From Selaginella moellendorffii (lineage: Eukaryota > Streptophyta > Lycopodiopsida > Selaginellales > Selaginellaceae), in contig NW_003314396.1 of assembly GCF_000143415.4 (NCBI RefSeq), positions 38,895 through 102,894 on the forward strand: a stretch of 64,000 bases of DNA, written 5' to 3'. Positions 30,563 through 42,779 of this stretch are shown here, one piece after another (position 1 is the first letter of the stretch; each line of letters begins with the position of its first letter). A program made the position numbers and the translations under genes. Below the pieces are notes generated by a model. The model made no database searches and was not told where the DNA came from. It saw only the letters and a program-made list of their open reading frames with translations.

Positions 30563-32640
30563 ACATACACCCTCGTTTGCTTGTAATAGATGAGTCCGTT
30601 GCGTTCCGCATAGCCCGTTTTCTCTTCCTTTGGCAGCTCACCTCTCTGGTGAGCTTCCCGCGCCTCTAGATTCCTCAGCAACACTTCTTGTGCTAGACCA
30701 TCATTCTCATATGCTGTCCGCACATCGTCCCAGAAGGTTGCTGTTGCGCTGGATATTGCCAACCTCAAGCTCGCTTTTCGACTTAGCGCATCCGCCACGA
30801 TGTTGCTCTTCCCAGGCTTGTACAGAATCTCGCAATCAAACTCAGCCAAGGCAATGGCCCACCGACCTTGTTTCCCTCTTAGTTCAGGCTGTGACAAGAA
30901 GTGTTTCGTTGCCACATTGTCCGTGTAAACCTTGAAGTGTCTCCCAAGGTAGTGTCGCCACTCCTTGAGCGCCTTGACCACCGCAAACAATTCCTTCTCG
31001 TGGGTAGGCCACTTCCGTTGAGCCTTGTCCAGCTTTTTCGAGAAGAATGCTACCGGATGGTTGTCTTGCTTCAAAACTGCGCCCAACGCAAAGTTTGAAG
31101 CATCCGTTTCTACCTCAAAGTCCTTACCAAAGTCCGGTAATGCCAATACGGGAGCCTTCCTCAACTTCCCTTTGAGGTGGACGAATGCCGCCTCGCATTC
31201 CGCTGTCCACACCATCTTCCCTTTTCCTGTTTGGTCCGTTAAGAGCAGGGCTACTCTCGAATAGTGTCTGATAAACTTTCGATAGTAGTTGCATAGCCCC
31301 AGGAATGCCCTCAACTCGTGTACATTGGATGGTCGCTCCCATTCCTGGATCGCTTGGACCTTCTCCGGGTCCACCTTGAGCCTGTCCTGGCCCACCACAT
31401 GCCCGAGAAACTTTACCTCTTGTTGAGCAAAGTCACATTTGCTCTCTTTAGCATACAGTTTGTGTTCCCTTAGTTTCTCAAACACCTTCGCTAAGTGTTC
31501 GGCATGCTCCTCTAGCGTCTCGCTATAGATCAGGATGTCATCGATATAGACGACCATGAAGTGATCCAGATAGGGTACAAAGATGTGGTTCATTAGCGCC
31601 GAAAACGTTGCCGGCGCATTGCATAGCCCGAAGGGCATCACCAAAAACTCAAAGCTCCCATACCTCGTTCGACAGGTTGTCTTCTCGACATCTTCCTCGG
31701 CTACCCTGATCTGGTAGTATCCTGACCTTAGGTCAATCCTTGAGAAGTATTTTGCCTTTCCCAACCTATCGAACAGGTCCTCAATCCTTGGCAAAGGGTA
31801 ATTGTTATTCTTTGTATACTTGTTGAGCAACCGGTAGTCTATGCACATGCGCATAGATCCATCTTTCTTTTTCACAAATAACACCGGCGCCCCATACGGC
31901 GACTTGCTCAACCTAACATACCCTTTGTCCACCAACTCTTCTAGTTGGCACTTGACCTCCTTGAGTTCTTTTTCGTTCAAACGATAAGGGGGACGAACCA
32001 CTGCCTCAGCACCCTCGACCAGCTCAATCTTATGTTCTATCGGTCGTGCTGGGGGTAGCCCCGCCGGTAGCTCCTCCGGCATGGTATCCTGGAATTGGTC
32101 CAACACCCGCTGGATCACTAAAGGTACTTCTTCCATTCCTGTCTTTTTGTCACTCTTCACCGAGAGTAAGCACAAAAAGGCCGCCTTAGTTCCTTTAGTG
32201 AGTTGTCCTCTCATGGACACCAGGTTTAGGCAGGAATCTTTGGCCTTGCTTTGCCCTACCTTTAGATCTTGGGCCTCCACCCTAGATCTTCTTCCTTGGG
32301 CATTCGCCAGTACCACAAGGTTTCTACCTTGTCCATGCAGGGCTACCACGAATCGATTGAACCAGTCCATTCCGAAGATCACATCAAATCCCGCCATGTC
32401 CAACACGGTGAAATCCATGTCCACCTTCCAAGTCCCCACTTCGACTCTCGCTTGTCGATGTACCTCATCGGTGCTTTGGCTACCTTGAACAAACTCTATA
32501 GTCTTTGGTTCGCCTAGCTGCTGCACCGTTAGTCCGGCTTGCTGGACTATGTTTGCAGCCACAAAATTATCCGAAGCACCCGTGTCAATAAGGATTTTAA
32601 CAAAGCTAACTCCGAGCTTCCCTCGGAGGGCTAGTAGATG
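30563..32640 (-). pseudogene. Gypsy pol: protease, reverse transcriptase, RNase H; cut by copy A
   Basis: It is in frame with gag but separated from it by one TGA. Order on the minus strand: aspartic protease with [11 protein letters not shown] (near 32590), MDWFNR block, reverse transcriptase with [54 protein letters not shown] and the active site [11 protein letters not shown] (near 31540), then RNase H with [14 protein letters not shown] (near 31110) and HKELF-type [18 protein letters not shown]. The integrase is missing because transposon copy A begins at 30562, just after KQTRVYV. The frame seems to run on about 50 codons to 30406, but those codons are transposon sequence. Otherwise it is undamaged, so the Gypsy copy is young. 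Confidence 0.93.
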
Positions 32641-33828
32641 TCACGAACGACTCTCTACCAAAGTTGCTCGTGTAATGAGTAACTTTGAGTTAGGGACTAG
32701 ATCACATACCTCCGTTTGGACTTCACCCGACTTGATGGCCATATTGGCTCTGGCCTTCTTCGGGTAGGGACATTCCCTCGAGAAGTGTCCCGCTTCACCG
32801 CAGTTGCAGCATACGTTGTTTCCCACGCTGCTATACGACTTGACCTTCTTATCCGTGGGTTTGTCTCTTTTCGCTTGACTCCCCCATGTACTCGCTCGCT
32901 GGCCACCGGATTTGCCTTTCCGGAACCCTGAGGACTCATTCTTAGAGAAACTCCTCTTGAATTTCCCTCTGCTAAACGTTCCCCTTGGTTTGGCCCCTTT
33001 GCTAAACGTGGATCCCGACCCCGTCGTGTTCCCCTTTCGCAGGTTATCGTTGAAATGCACCTTGATGGCCGCATCCAACGCTTCCTTGTAGTTGGTCGGG
33101 TTCCACCGCATTACTTTGCCACGAGCCCAGATTTGCAAACCTGATATGAAGGCATGGAACGCATCCATATCCCCCATGTCCGTGACAAGTATCCTCTTTG
33201 CCATAAACCCATTCACATACTCCTGAATGGTTCCGGTCTGCTTCAGCCTACTCAACTCGTCTCTTAGGTGCAGAGTAGCATTCGGAGGAACGTAAGTTAC
33301 GCGGATCCTCGCCTTCATCGTTTCCCAAGTGGCCACCGGTCCTTCGTTGGCCTCTGTTGTTCTCCACCAAGACTTGGCATTATCTGCCAAGTATGGTTTT
33401 TTACATGGGACCTTCTCCGAGCTCGGTAATCGCAACGCTCGGAAGTAGTCCTCCATATCATAAAACCAATCCTCCACCACCTTATAGTCGTTCACTCCCT
33501 TGAAGACCGGTGGGGGCTTCGGTTTGTACTTGGGAACTGCGTGAGGGACTGATTCCACTTCGGTCTGTTCGACCTTGTCTGGTTTTGCCTCAGTCCCTGC
33601 CGAAGGGTCCGCACCTTCTGCGCTGCTAGCATCCGTAGTCTTTCGCTTTTTCTTCCGCTTCTCGTCACGCTTTAGCTTGCGTACGAGAGTCTCTAGCAGG
33701 GCATTGGTCTCTGCCAATTGTCCTTCTAGAACGTCCAATCGAGCCTTGGACGACCGAACCTCACCACCGGACTCCTGTTTGGAAGTTGCCTCACTGGAGT
33801 CCTCCTCATGCAACGATTCCTCATCCAT
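32641..33828 (-). CDS. Gypsy gag polyprotein
   Basis: 395 aa, intact. It has an acidic, coiled-coil-like N-terminus with an ETLVRKLKRDEKRKKKRK stretch (about 45-64), a retrotransposon gag capsid domain (about 115-240; VEDWFYDMEDYFRAL, KSWWRTTE, LKQTGTIQEYVNGFM), a basic Ser/Gly/Arg linker, and one CCHC zinc knuckle CNCGEAGHFSRECP near 346-359. It packages element RNA in the particle. The TGA at 32641-32643 leads straight, in the same frame, into the protease. In most plant Gypsy elements gag and pol are one frame, so this stop may be a CGA-to-TGA mutation or a readthrough codon. Confidence 0.92.
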   Translation of the reverse strand: MDEESLHEEDSSEATSKQESGGEVRSSKARLDVLEGQLAETNALLETLVRKLKRDEKRKKKRKTTDASSAEGADPSAGTEAKPDKVEQTEVESVPHAVPKYKPKPPPVFKGVNDYKVVEDWFYDMEDYFRALRLPSSEKVPCKKPYLADNAKSWWRTTEANEGPVATWETMKARIRVTYVPPNATLHLRDELSRLKQTGTIQEYVNGFMAKRILVTDMGDMDAFHAFISGLQIWARGKVMRWNPTNYKEALDAAIKVHFNDNLRKGNTTGSGSTFSKGAKPRGTFSRGKFKRSFSKNESSGFRKGKSGGQRASTWGSQAKRDKPTDKKVKSYSSVGNNVCCNCGEAGHFSRECPYPKKARANMAIKSGEVQTEVCDLVPNSKLLITRATLVESRS

Positions 33829-33952
33829 AGCCTCCTATTCGACTGGAGGCTCCAGCTCTGGAGGGGGTTCCGTCTCCGCCTGGGTTCGCTTACGTCCTGC
33901 CCTTGCCATCTCTCAGCAATCCGCCTCTATCCTTCGCTAGAACTGAGGAAGA

Positions 33953-33966
33953 GGCTCCGATACCAA
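33953..33966 (-). other. primer-binding site of the family G Gypsy
   Basis: On the minus strand it reads TTTGGTATCGGAGC, directly after the LTR end (...GGCTTACA). This matches the initiator-methionine tRNA 3' end with A-to-G at one base, the same variant as in family N at 63421. Confidence 0.8.
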
Positions 33967-33968
33967 AT

Positions 33969-35128
33969 TGTAAGCCACAAATTTTTCCTTTCCAATTTGC
34001 CAGCTCACCTCGTCTATCCGACCAACTCTGCCTTGGCTTGTGCTAAGTTCCCTCGCCAAGGTTCTCGCCTATGGTACCAGCTCCTACTTGGTCCTACTTG
34101 GTTTCAGCTACTCACTGCACGAGCAACGGAGTGTTAGCCATCCATCTACGGATTCCCAAATCTCTCCCAATCCCCCTCCCCGGGTTAGACTGGACTTAAG
34201 GTTCGGCTACACTCCCTGCAGGCACAAGCAGCCAAGCACACCAAGCCTCCAGATTCCTAACACCCCTTGGTACTACAAGACTTGATCATGGGACCCTCTA
34301 AATCCCAAGCCTTGGGTGCAGCACTTACTTTGGGACGTCGGGGCGAAACACCGTGGCCTAACAGCCCGGTATGGGTACCTCTACCCCCCCTCTTCCATCC
34401 CGAAGGGAAGGCCCAAGCCCCCGGAAGGGCAAGGACCAATGAGCCACAAGGTACTCAAGTGGGGCACCACTCCACCTGAGCCAGGAGCACCGCAGTCGGT
34501 TTCCCTTTCGGGAGTGGGAGCTGCTCTTGAGCACTTCCTTGGATGGCCCCTCCGGCACCAGCCAAATCCATGCTCACTCCCACCCAAGGCCCCTCGGTCC
34601 CAGTCTCAACCTCAAGTCGGTTTGGAAGCCCAACTGGAGAGTCCCTTCCAAACTGGTTCCTGGACCTCACTATCCCTACTATACTTTTGGAACCCCCTGC
34701 AGCCCCCCCCCCCCCTGGGAGACGCACGCTTTGGGCTTTCACCCCTTGACCCGTATTAGTATTTGGACTTAGTCTCTGGCTCGATCTCGGACCCGATTTC
34801 GGATCCGACTTCGGATTCGGTCTCGGACTCGATCTCGGACTCGATCTCGGACCCGATCTCGGACCCGACCTCGGACTCGACCTCGGACTCGGTCTCGGCC
34901 CTGATTTCGGATCTCGGACTCCGTATCGAACTCGGTCTCAAACTCAGACTCGAACTCGGTCCCCGAGTCGGTCTCGGACTCGATTCCAGACTCTATCTCG
35001 AACTCGGTCCTAGAGTCGGTCTTGGACTCGATCCTCGACTTGGTCCCATCCGATGAACTCTTTGTCATTTCGGTCAAACTTTTGGGGATCCTTTAGCCTA
35101 CGACATCTCGGGGATTCGGTTCCTTACA
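33969..35128 (-). repeat. 5' LTR of the family G Gypsy
   Basis: 1,160 bp with TGTAAGGAACC at the minus-strand start and GGCTTACA at its end, so TG...CA. It lies next to the primer-binding site. It includes the GAGTCC minisatellite (34763-35056) and the CGCTTTGGGCTTTCACC module at 34737-34753. It is inserted in transposon copy B, whose sequence resumes at 35129 with CCCACACGC. The 3' LTR is not in the window. Confidence 0.88.
34763..35056 (-). repeat. GAGTCCGAG-type minisatellite in the family G LTR
   Basis: Counterpart of 14527-14820 with the same unit order and a few changed units. It carries no gene; the long Ser/Asp frames come from the repeat. Confidence 0.85.
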
Positions 35129-35475
35129 CCCACACGCTATAAAGTTTACCTGTACCAAAAATAGAAACAGCTTTATTTACTTGGGAATTTAAGTGGTTGA
35201 GGCATTTTTAAACTTACAAACACATGCCCTACTTACATTCCTTTGGTTGCTTAAAATTCAAAAATATTATAAACCTTTCTTTTTGCATTTTCAATGTTTT
35301 CAATTATGGTTTTTGATTTTCGTAGGACCAGCCTAGTAATCTATTTGCATCCCGTCATGTTTATAGCTAGCTTTCGTTTGTCCCCTTCGCTAGCCTGAGA
35401 TACATCTGCTCGACATCTGCCTCTTACAGCATTTGCCCAGAAAGGGCATCTTTCTTCACGCAGCATTTGCCACAT

Positions 35476-35502
35476 GTTTAGGGTTTAGGGTTTAGGGTTT
35501 AG
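35476..35502 (+). repeat. interstitial telomere-type tract (TTTAGGG)n, copy B
   Basis: Counterpart of 25069-25101 on the other strand, with slightly fewer bases and no irregular unit. Confidence 0.85.
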
Positions 35503-36167
35503 CAATTCAGTAGCTTGATAAACATGCAAATACAGAACTTGATGCAAAATCCTTTGATATGTCACAATGCCCCTAGGACCATAAACACATTTCAATAGAG
35601 AGGGTCCTTTCATTTCAGAACTCCTTACATAGATCTTGGTGAAACCAGAGTTAGTGAAGTTAGTTTCTTGTGATCCTGGATCTGATTGTGATGTCCCTTT
35701 GCAGTGTCGATGGAAAGGTCAATGCACACCAAATTGTAAAATCTTGGAGCAAAATAACGGTCGGATCTATGGCAAATGCCCCTAAAACATTGTAAGGCTC
35801 GTGTGGTCTCATGTGGTGTCCGATTGAGATGCTTCTTTGCAGGGTCATCAAGAAAGACATTGTATACCATTCTATAAAATCTAGTTGCGATCTAACGGTT
35901 GGATCTCCAGAAAACACAAAACAATCTCGCACGTGTCAGAATATTCTAGGAATATACTCCTATGTGCCCCTGAAAATGGCATGTGGCCCCACGCCATTCA
36001 AGAGATAATGCCAGATGACGCCGAGCATTTTTTGGTGCATTTTTTGGGATCAAAATTGCATGAGCCCACACGCTTGAACGTCACATCAAATCCTCTGACA
36101 ATTTATTTGGCTGAACATCTGGCATTTTTGGAAATACAAGATGCTTTGGAATATCCAATCATGCATG

Positions 36168-36177
36168 GTATAAATAT
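36168..36177 (+). promoter_or_regulatory. TATA box of the fusion gene, copy B
   Basis: GTATAAATAT, about 600 bp before the ATG at 36778. Conserved in copies A and C. Confidence 0.6.
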
Positions 36178-36777
36178 AGCGAGGGTATTAAATGATATCC
36201 CAATCATGATCTTTCTTTTGGATTTCGCATGCATGCAGTCTGAGGAATGATGACGTTGCGGATTTCTTTTGGATTTCACATGCATGCATGCGCGCGGCGA
36301 TCCAGAAATTAATGGTGGCGCCCAAGTCCGAGGAATGATGACGTGGCGGGATAACCAACCGTCGTGACATTTCGCACGTGTGAGGTTAGGTTTTGCATTT
36401 TGCTTCGTACTCGCGCTCACACACTCGCGCTCGCATCGCGCTCCCACTCGCGATCACGCTCACATTCGCACTCATCTACCTTCTCTACAGGTTTCTCATG
36501 TGCATCGGCGTCCACTCGCGCTTGCATCACACTCGCGCTCGCATCGCGCTCGTGTGCATCGGCGTCCACTTCAAGACACATCCAGTTTGTAACTTCGCCG
36601 CCAACTCCGCCGCCCACTCCGCCACCCACACGCAGCCCACTTGGCATCCCGGGAGATTTCAGCGCCACTCTCCAACTATAAGTGGCAGAGTAGCCTTGCT
36701 GCTACAATCCGCTGCACACACAGTGCACATTCGCCAGCGAGTCCGGCCTCGATTGTCACGCCTCCATTCGGCTTCAA

Positions 36778-39700
36778 ATGGTAAGTCTTTTAGGCCAAGT
36801 AGAAAATGGCATGAGGCCACATGCCATTCAGTAGCAACATTGGCATGCACCGATTGGGCTCTTGAGTGTAGTCCGGTTACAGATGGCGTGTAGCCTCACG
36901 CCATCTTAGGATGCAGCCTCAAGACATCTGATGCAGTGGTGAATGGCGTGTGGCCTCATGTTATTTCCAGCTGCTAGCTTTTCATCTGTCAGCTCTAATT
37001 GTTGTGCATTTTGGAACATGCGAGGAATTGCATTCTTCTTCCAGCCACTGTCAATGTGGATGTAGAGAAGGGGGAGGAGCTCACCAGTTGGACTTTCGGG
37101 ATGTAAGGCCAGGATCTGAGGCTGTACAACACAGATGGTGGGAGAAAAGAATGCATGGGGATCCTCATCCAAGTGACAGACACTCCATGCAGTTCCATGC
37201 AAGAATATGGACTGGCACTTGTGGTAGAGACAACGTCTGCCTTCAAGATCCACCTTGCACATCCTAGCGGCTTCCCGGAGGGGGGCAGCGGCTATGAGGA
37301 ATTCCTAGAGGGAGCTAGGGAGAGGTTGTCCAGGAGGCCCACAATTTCAAAGACGCTATGGGTCTATGAAGATCACATGGAATCCACGAACCTCACTTAC
37401 GGCGATGTTCAAAAACTATATTCCAACATTGAGCCGTTGAGAGTGCCTCCAGTTCGCGAAGCGAAGGGGAAGGGGGGTCGATCTGGAAACTACCCCGAAG
37501 CAGAAAAGGGTGGTCAAGCTCAAGCCGACGTCCGACTCTTCTGCTCCAAAAAAGAAGCTACTCGGTGATGCCATTGCCTCGGGTTCGAACACTACACCCA
37601 CCAAAAAGAAGAGCCGCAAAAAGCAGAAAGAGCAAGAAGAGGCAGCAAAAATCTTCGCAGATAATAGTACTTGTTACTATTCCAACAAAGTATATACAAT
37701 CAACGTGAGCCGTATCGACATCCAAAGCAAATACAACCACAGGCTAGTATCTGATGAGTGGGTGGAGAAATTGAAGCAGAAGATGCTGGCAAGTCCAGTA
37801 ACACCCGACATCGCAGACGTGATCCCCTACTACCGAACAATGAAGGGCGAGACAAGGTTTCCAAACTTGATCAATAGGAAGGTGTTGGACGATCAGAACA
37901 TCCGGTTCTATGCCGTCTCCGGGCAGCATTCTAGCTTGGCGATGCAAGAGATAGTTGTGGATATTATGGTGGGCGAGGAGGTGAAGAAAGTCTTCAAGAC
38001 AAGCATTGTCCGCCTGATAAAAGGCAACTCGCCCCTCCGATCTATCATATACATCTCCCACGCACAGAATGTCAAGCAAGAAACGTGCTACAAATCGGGT
38101 CTGCACGAGACATTGGCACGAACACGGAAGCTCTGGGTTCAACTGAAGAAGCCACAAAAACCAGGACAAGGACGTGCACTAGCAACTAGCGCCTGGCAGG
38201 TAAGCCTCGTTGCATGTGGCATAGCATGTGGCCTCACGCCATTTCCATTGCAGGAATTCTCGAGTCTTCTCTCAAAAACACTGGGGGTCAATGACACACT
38301 CAGCATCCATAACATTCTACTCGCGACAAAAGTTGTTTTTGACAAATGGGTAGATGTGCTGAGGAGGTACCATGACGGGGAGTTGCCAAACTCAATGGGT
38401 GTGGAGGACGGCCGGAAGCCCAATGATTTGAAGCTCAACGCCTTGCGTTTCTCGCGGTCTCTAGACGACGACGACCTTCTGACATTGGCTAATGCTCTTC
38501 TACGTGGTGAGGTAGTCTTCAACAAGACCAAAATGACTCCCGGCCATATTGTGACATACGAGGACTTGTGCACGACTCTGAGAGCTCGTGCGCTATTGAA
38601 GGATTGGATCTTCGAGCAAGTGGCCGTGGAGAGGGTGAGCATCGACACCACGCAAGAGATGATGGAAGCGCTGGAGTTGTCAAATGAAGACATCGACGAG
38701 TACGTGAAGGGGGCCCCCAAGTTCATCGATCTGCTGCGGGATGCCACGAAAAGTAAAGCTGAGAAGTTGGATTAGTATCCAAATTTCATTAAGATTGATG
38801 TCGACCGCCGGCTTCAGAAACAGCTCGACCCCGCAGTAGAGGCCTATCGAGAACCTTACCGGGTATACTTGAATTCGGATGAGGATCAAAGGTGGAGGAG
38901 CATCGTTTCCCGCAGAGATGAGCAGGTCAAGAACATCTTTTGTGTGATGGACTTCACAAACGAGGAGATCACTCATGCAGACGAAGTCAGCTCCATCATT
39001 GACTTAATGGTGGGACTTGCGGAGGTGGAATCTTCAGTCCACTATATGATCTACGACTCTGAATCCTATCACAAGTTCTGGAAGGCCTTGAACGAGGTGA
39101 AGGCTCGATTGAAAGGCAAGGAGATGCGGGAGATCCATGAGATAATGGCTAAGAAGAAGATACCGATGAATGTCCACATCTTCACACTCACCCTTGTTAT
39201 TGGTCCTGTAGTAGAGTGGGACTGGAGTGACTTCCCAGCTTCATTCGACAAAGCCGATCGAATTGATCTGAGGGAGGTCAATTTACCCGTGCCTGAGGAA
39301 CTGAAGACGGCTATAGAGCTTTCGAATCCAAAGAAAGCTCCAGGTGCAGCATGGGAAATGCTCAGCTGGGTCTTCAACGCAATAGCGGGTGGGTCACCTG
39401 CTTCCGACTCCAAGGGCAAATGCGTTGTCGAGTACAATTGCGGCGGACTATTCTTTCGAGCCACACTACTCAAGGGTGTCCCGTGTGTTGCGGTGACAAA
39501 CTCCATTGAAGAGGTGACTTCAATGGAGCATATAATTACAGTTGCCAAAGAAAAACAGTATCTTCTCTGCAAACCTGGTGAGTATGCACTTTAAGTTTAA
39601 ATGTTATCTCACAAGCTCTGTATGCAGGAGTGTGGCCACCCCCAGATACTGAAACGGCGTTAACAGCTACTGTTGAAGATACCCATGTTGGGCCGAGCTC

Positions 39701-42337
39701 ACAACCTGCACAAGGTAAGGTCATGTGAGGCCTCACGCCATTTTGATTATAGATCGTTGTGAATATTCAGACACAAGGACTGAAAAGCACACTGGTGGCG
39801 CGTCGAAGAAGGACAAACAGACAAGCAATAGGAAAAAAGGAGGTACAAATTATATTTGCAATGGCGTGTGGTCTCATGTCATTCCTTGCAGGAGACACTT
39901 CAGCACGTTGGACAGTTGTCGGGATCAGAGGCTTTTGATTCGAAAAGGAAGAAGGGCAATGAAAAGATGATAAGTAATGCCTCGCGGTTATGGCGTGTGT
40001 GCTCATGCCATTCATTGCAGATCAAGGGCTGAGTGAAAGCAGGCAGTCACCACCTCCTGACTCAGATTCCTATGGCAGACTCCCCTTCCCCAATCTCAAT
40101 GGAGAGGTACAATGGATGAGGGATGCTTTTCAAGTCAGAGCCACGTTTTTCTCATCTCGCCGTCTTTGAAGGGTGCAAGAACGTGCAGAAACCATGTTAA
40201 GACAGTCGGGTGAGGATACGGTCCTAGGTCACGCACTAAAACAGGCTATGGATGTCTTGTATTTTGAGATGGAGACTCGGCCAGATGATTTTCCCAAGAT
40301 GGTCCTAGAAGAACAAGCCATCCAGCCTGAGCAGCCTATGGAAGAAATGCAGGAGGGGGATGAGGAGCCAGAGAAAGATAATGAGCAGGAAGAGCAGAAG
40401 GACGAAGAGGAGGACAAAGAAGAGGAGGACGAAGAAGAGGAGGACAAAGAGGACTTGGATGGTCCTCACAATGGTGACGATCACAATAACGACGACGACG
40501 ATGATGACGACGATGGCCAACCTGAGGTGGCCAAAGAGCAGCGGAGGAAGGTCATACAAGACAAACCATCAGGTAAATAATAGTACATCCATTCCTAACC
40601 TTTTACCATTTCTAACATTGTCCATGTAGGTCGCAGAGCAAATGGTAAGTAGAGATTATTTAGTTGAATTTACAAACTCTAGCCTTTAGTGTCGAGGAAG
40701 GATAGTCAAGCAAGGGTCGAAACGTATGTCCAATCCTTCAGAATCAGCAGTGCGCCCAAGTGATATCGGTCCTAGTTCCTCAATAGCAGTTGATGGTAAA
40801 TATAGTATAGTCGATTCAATGTGCTAATGAGTTTGTTTTTAGTAGCACGGGAGGATACCATCTCAATCGAAGGGAGATATTTGGACATGTATATGGATCC
40901 GCCAGTGGACTCTACTTGCCTGCAAGAGTCATCAGAGCTGGTGGAGGCTACTATCCATATCAACGCCAAGCAAGCTGACCACACTCCACTTGATGCTGCC
41001 CATACCACTGAGTCAATCTTGTCCACGTATCCAACTGACGGTGACCAGGCGCCATTGGACCCGCATGAGGCCGCCCCAGCAGTCGAGCCGGTCGTATCCT
41101 CATTTCCAACGGACTCAACGTGTGCTCAATCGTCTGACTAAGCGCCGTTGGAACCTCCCTACACTGCCCCTGCTGCCTGTTCGGTCATGTCCACTTTGCC
41201 AACGGAGGCACCAGCTGAAATGGCGTGTGATCACACGCCATCGGAACCACCCCATGCCACTGTTGAGCCAGTTGTACCAGAGTCTACAGCTGAAATGGCA
41301 TGTGCCCACACGCCATCGGATGCGATTGACCCTACATTGCAGAGGAGAGTATTTCCGCCCTTCATGTTTCCTCGACCAAAACCCTCTCAACGACCATCGG
41401 GAGCACCATTCGCTAATATTGTAGATGGTAAAATTGACTTGTACCATTTTTTATGCTGACGCATTTCATTTCAGAGTCACGGCGAAGGTACTGTATCGTT
41501 TTTGATCTGAACGATGTCCTTTTCTCCCATGAGCGTGGCTCGTCCTCGAATGTCACTGCACCCTCCAAAGCCTGCGGTCGCAAGTTGGTCAAAAGAGACA
41601 GATTCACATTAATCACACGGGAGAAACTGCGGGATCTAATAATGACCATGCGACACTTAAAACAGAGGGCTGGGTTCAATTTGCAATTGGGAGTTTGGAC
41701 ATCCATGATGCGCCACAATGCCTTAACGTTGCTACAGATGATGCACGATCAGACGCGAGTAATATTACCATTTGACTTTCTTCTAACGCAGGAGGATTGC
41801 TTGACTATGGTCCATGTGAGGGGTAGCAAGCCCATCTTCGTCAAGCCAGAGGCTGTAGTGATGAACCAGACTGCTAGGTCAAGTGAAATCCTCATCATCG
41901 ATGACTCGCCGATTAAAACTGCAGCGAACACGCACACATATGCAGTGCACCCCATCTCTTGCAGTATGGAAACTAGGGAGAAGAAACCGTATGTTCTGGG
42001 GGACCTTGCAAAACGGCTTGGAGCGATAGTGATAGAGAACCGGCCAGTCCAGGAGGTGGCTGCAGAAATCAACCAAATGGCAGATGGAACGGTATATCAG
42101 AAGCCATTTGATCGGACGGACACCAGTCATCATTTATGGCATGTATATTGTCTAGCCAAGCACTATCCGCATCTCCATAATCTGCTCAACCGGATGGGTT
42201 CTTCGACCACTGAACATGAGTGTGGACGTATTAGAGAAGAGATGGCATTACTATTGGGTTTAAATCCTGATAGTGTGGAGAGTGATGAAATTCCAAGATT
42301 ATTGTATAGGCGTTGGAGGCAAAAAATAACAGTCTGA
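36778..42337 (+). pseudogene. ParB-like / methyltransferase-like / HAD fusion gene, copy B
   Basis: Same exon order as copy A: ATG 36778-36780, 37020-38199, 38254-39577, 39628-39714, 39753-39842, 39892-39973, 40021-40572 and so on to the HAD exon ending at 42337. Damage is heavy. The first intron has lost its AG acceptor (CAT before 37020). There is a TAA at 37104-37106, one extra G near 37470, a TAG at 38773-38775 (CAG in C), a 62-bp loss in the sixth exon near 39900, a TGA at 40167-40169 (CGA in A), a 2-bp loss near 40710, and a TAA at 41139-41141. The HAD part stays fully open (41475-42337) and differs from copy A by few residues (DLNDVL for DLNGVL). No product of the full length can be made. 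Confidence 0.85.
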
Positions 42338-42755
42338 GATGGCATGTATTTATTTAAAAATGTAACTTATTATGGCATGGGGTTCCATGCCATTGTATTA
42401 ATATTAAAAGACAATTCTTTGAGAGGATTTGCATTATACTAGAAGTGTTACAGCATGTTATTGAAAGTCTACAAAGTTGTTTTATTAATAAGGGGAAAGT
42501 AAAGATTGAATGGGGACTTGGGCTCCACCTAGACTCGGAGCAACTGAGCCAATATTAAAAGGATGGAAAGAAATTGGACGACAATGACAAGGAGAAGAGA
42601 AAGGTGAAGCAGTGGCAGGGGGAGAAGAAGTGATTGAGTAGACATTTCCTTGTTTAAAATAAAATGGCATGTGCCTCAATGCAGTTGAATTTTGTTATAT
42701 TTATATACTATATAAAGGTTTGGAAACCTTATTTTACAAGTGGGATAATGACAAT

Positions 42756-42779
42756 TCCCACTTTAACGAAATAGAGCTT
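42756..42779. repeat. terminal inverted repeat, fusion-gene end of copy B
   Basis: Begins TCCCACTTTAACG and ends AGAGCTT. It equals the transposase-side end of copy A and the reverse complement of copy C, so it proves that both ends of the element carry the same 24 bp in inverted order. A second AAGTGGGA lies just inside at about 42738-42745 and can pair with TCCCACTT of the terminal repeat to form a small hairpin. Confidence 0.85.

Larger units (their letters stand above)
35976..42682. repeat. dispersed palindromes of copy B
   Basis: Starts at 35976, 36806, 36883, 36943, 38221, 39720, 39861, 39990, 41220, 41295, 42372 and a degenerate one at 42663. Each is at the place of a palindrome of copy A, so the pattern was fixed before the copies spread. 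Some positions carry changes on both arms, others on one arm only. Confidence 0.88.
35129..42779. mobile_element. large DNA transposon, copy B (transposase half missing)
   Basis: Collinear with the reverse complement of copy A from about 25440 down to 17870 and then beyond it to the true terminal repeat (42756-42779). It supplies the 105 bp that copy A lacks. It is cut at 35129 by the Gypsy LTR. The part with the transposase and the other terminal repeat should lie beyond the Gypsy 3' LTR but is not found in the window. It is the most decayed of the three copies. Confidence 0.88.

Noticed and set aside
18170-42393. CRISPR-like array
   Set aside because: The palindromes are spaced irregularly, lie in introns and exons, and the genome is eukaryotic.
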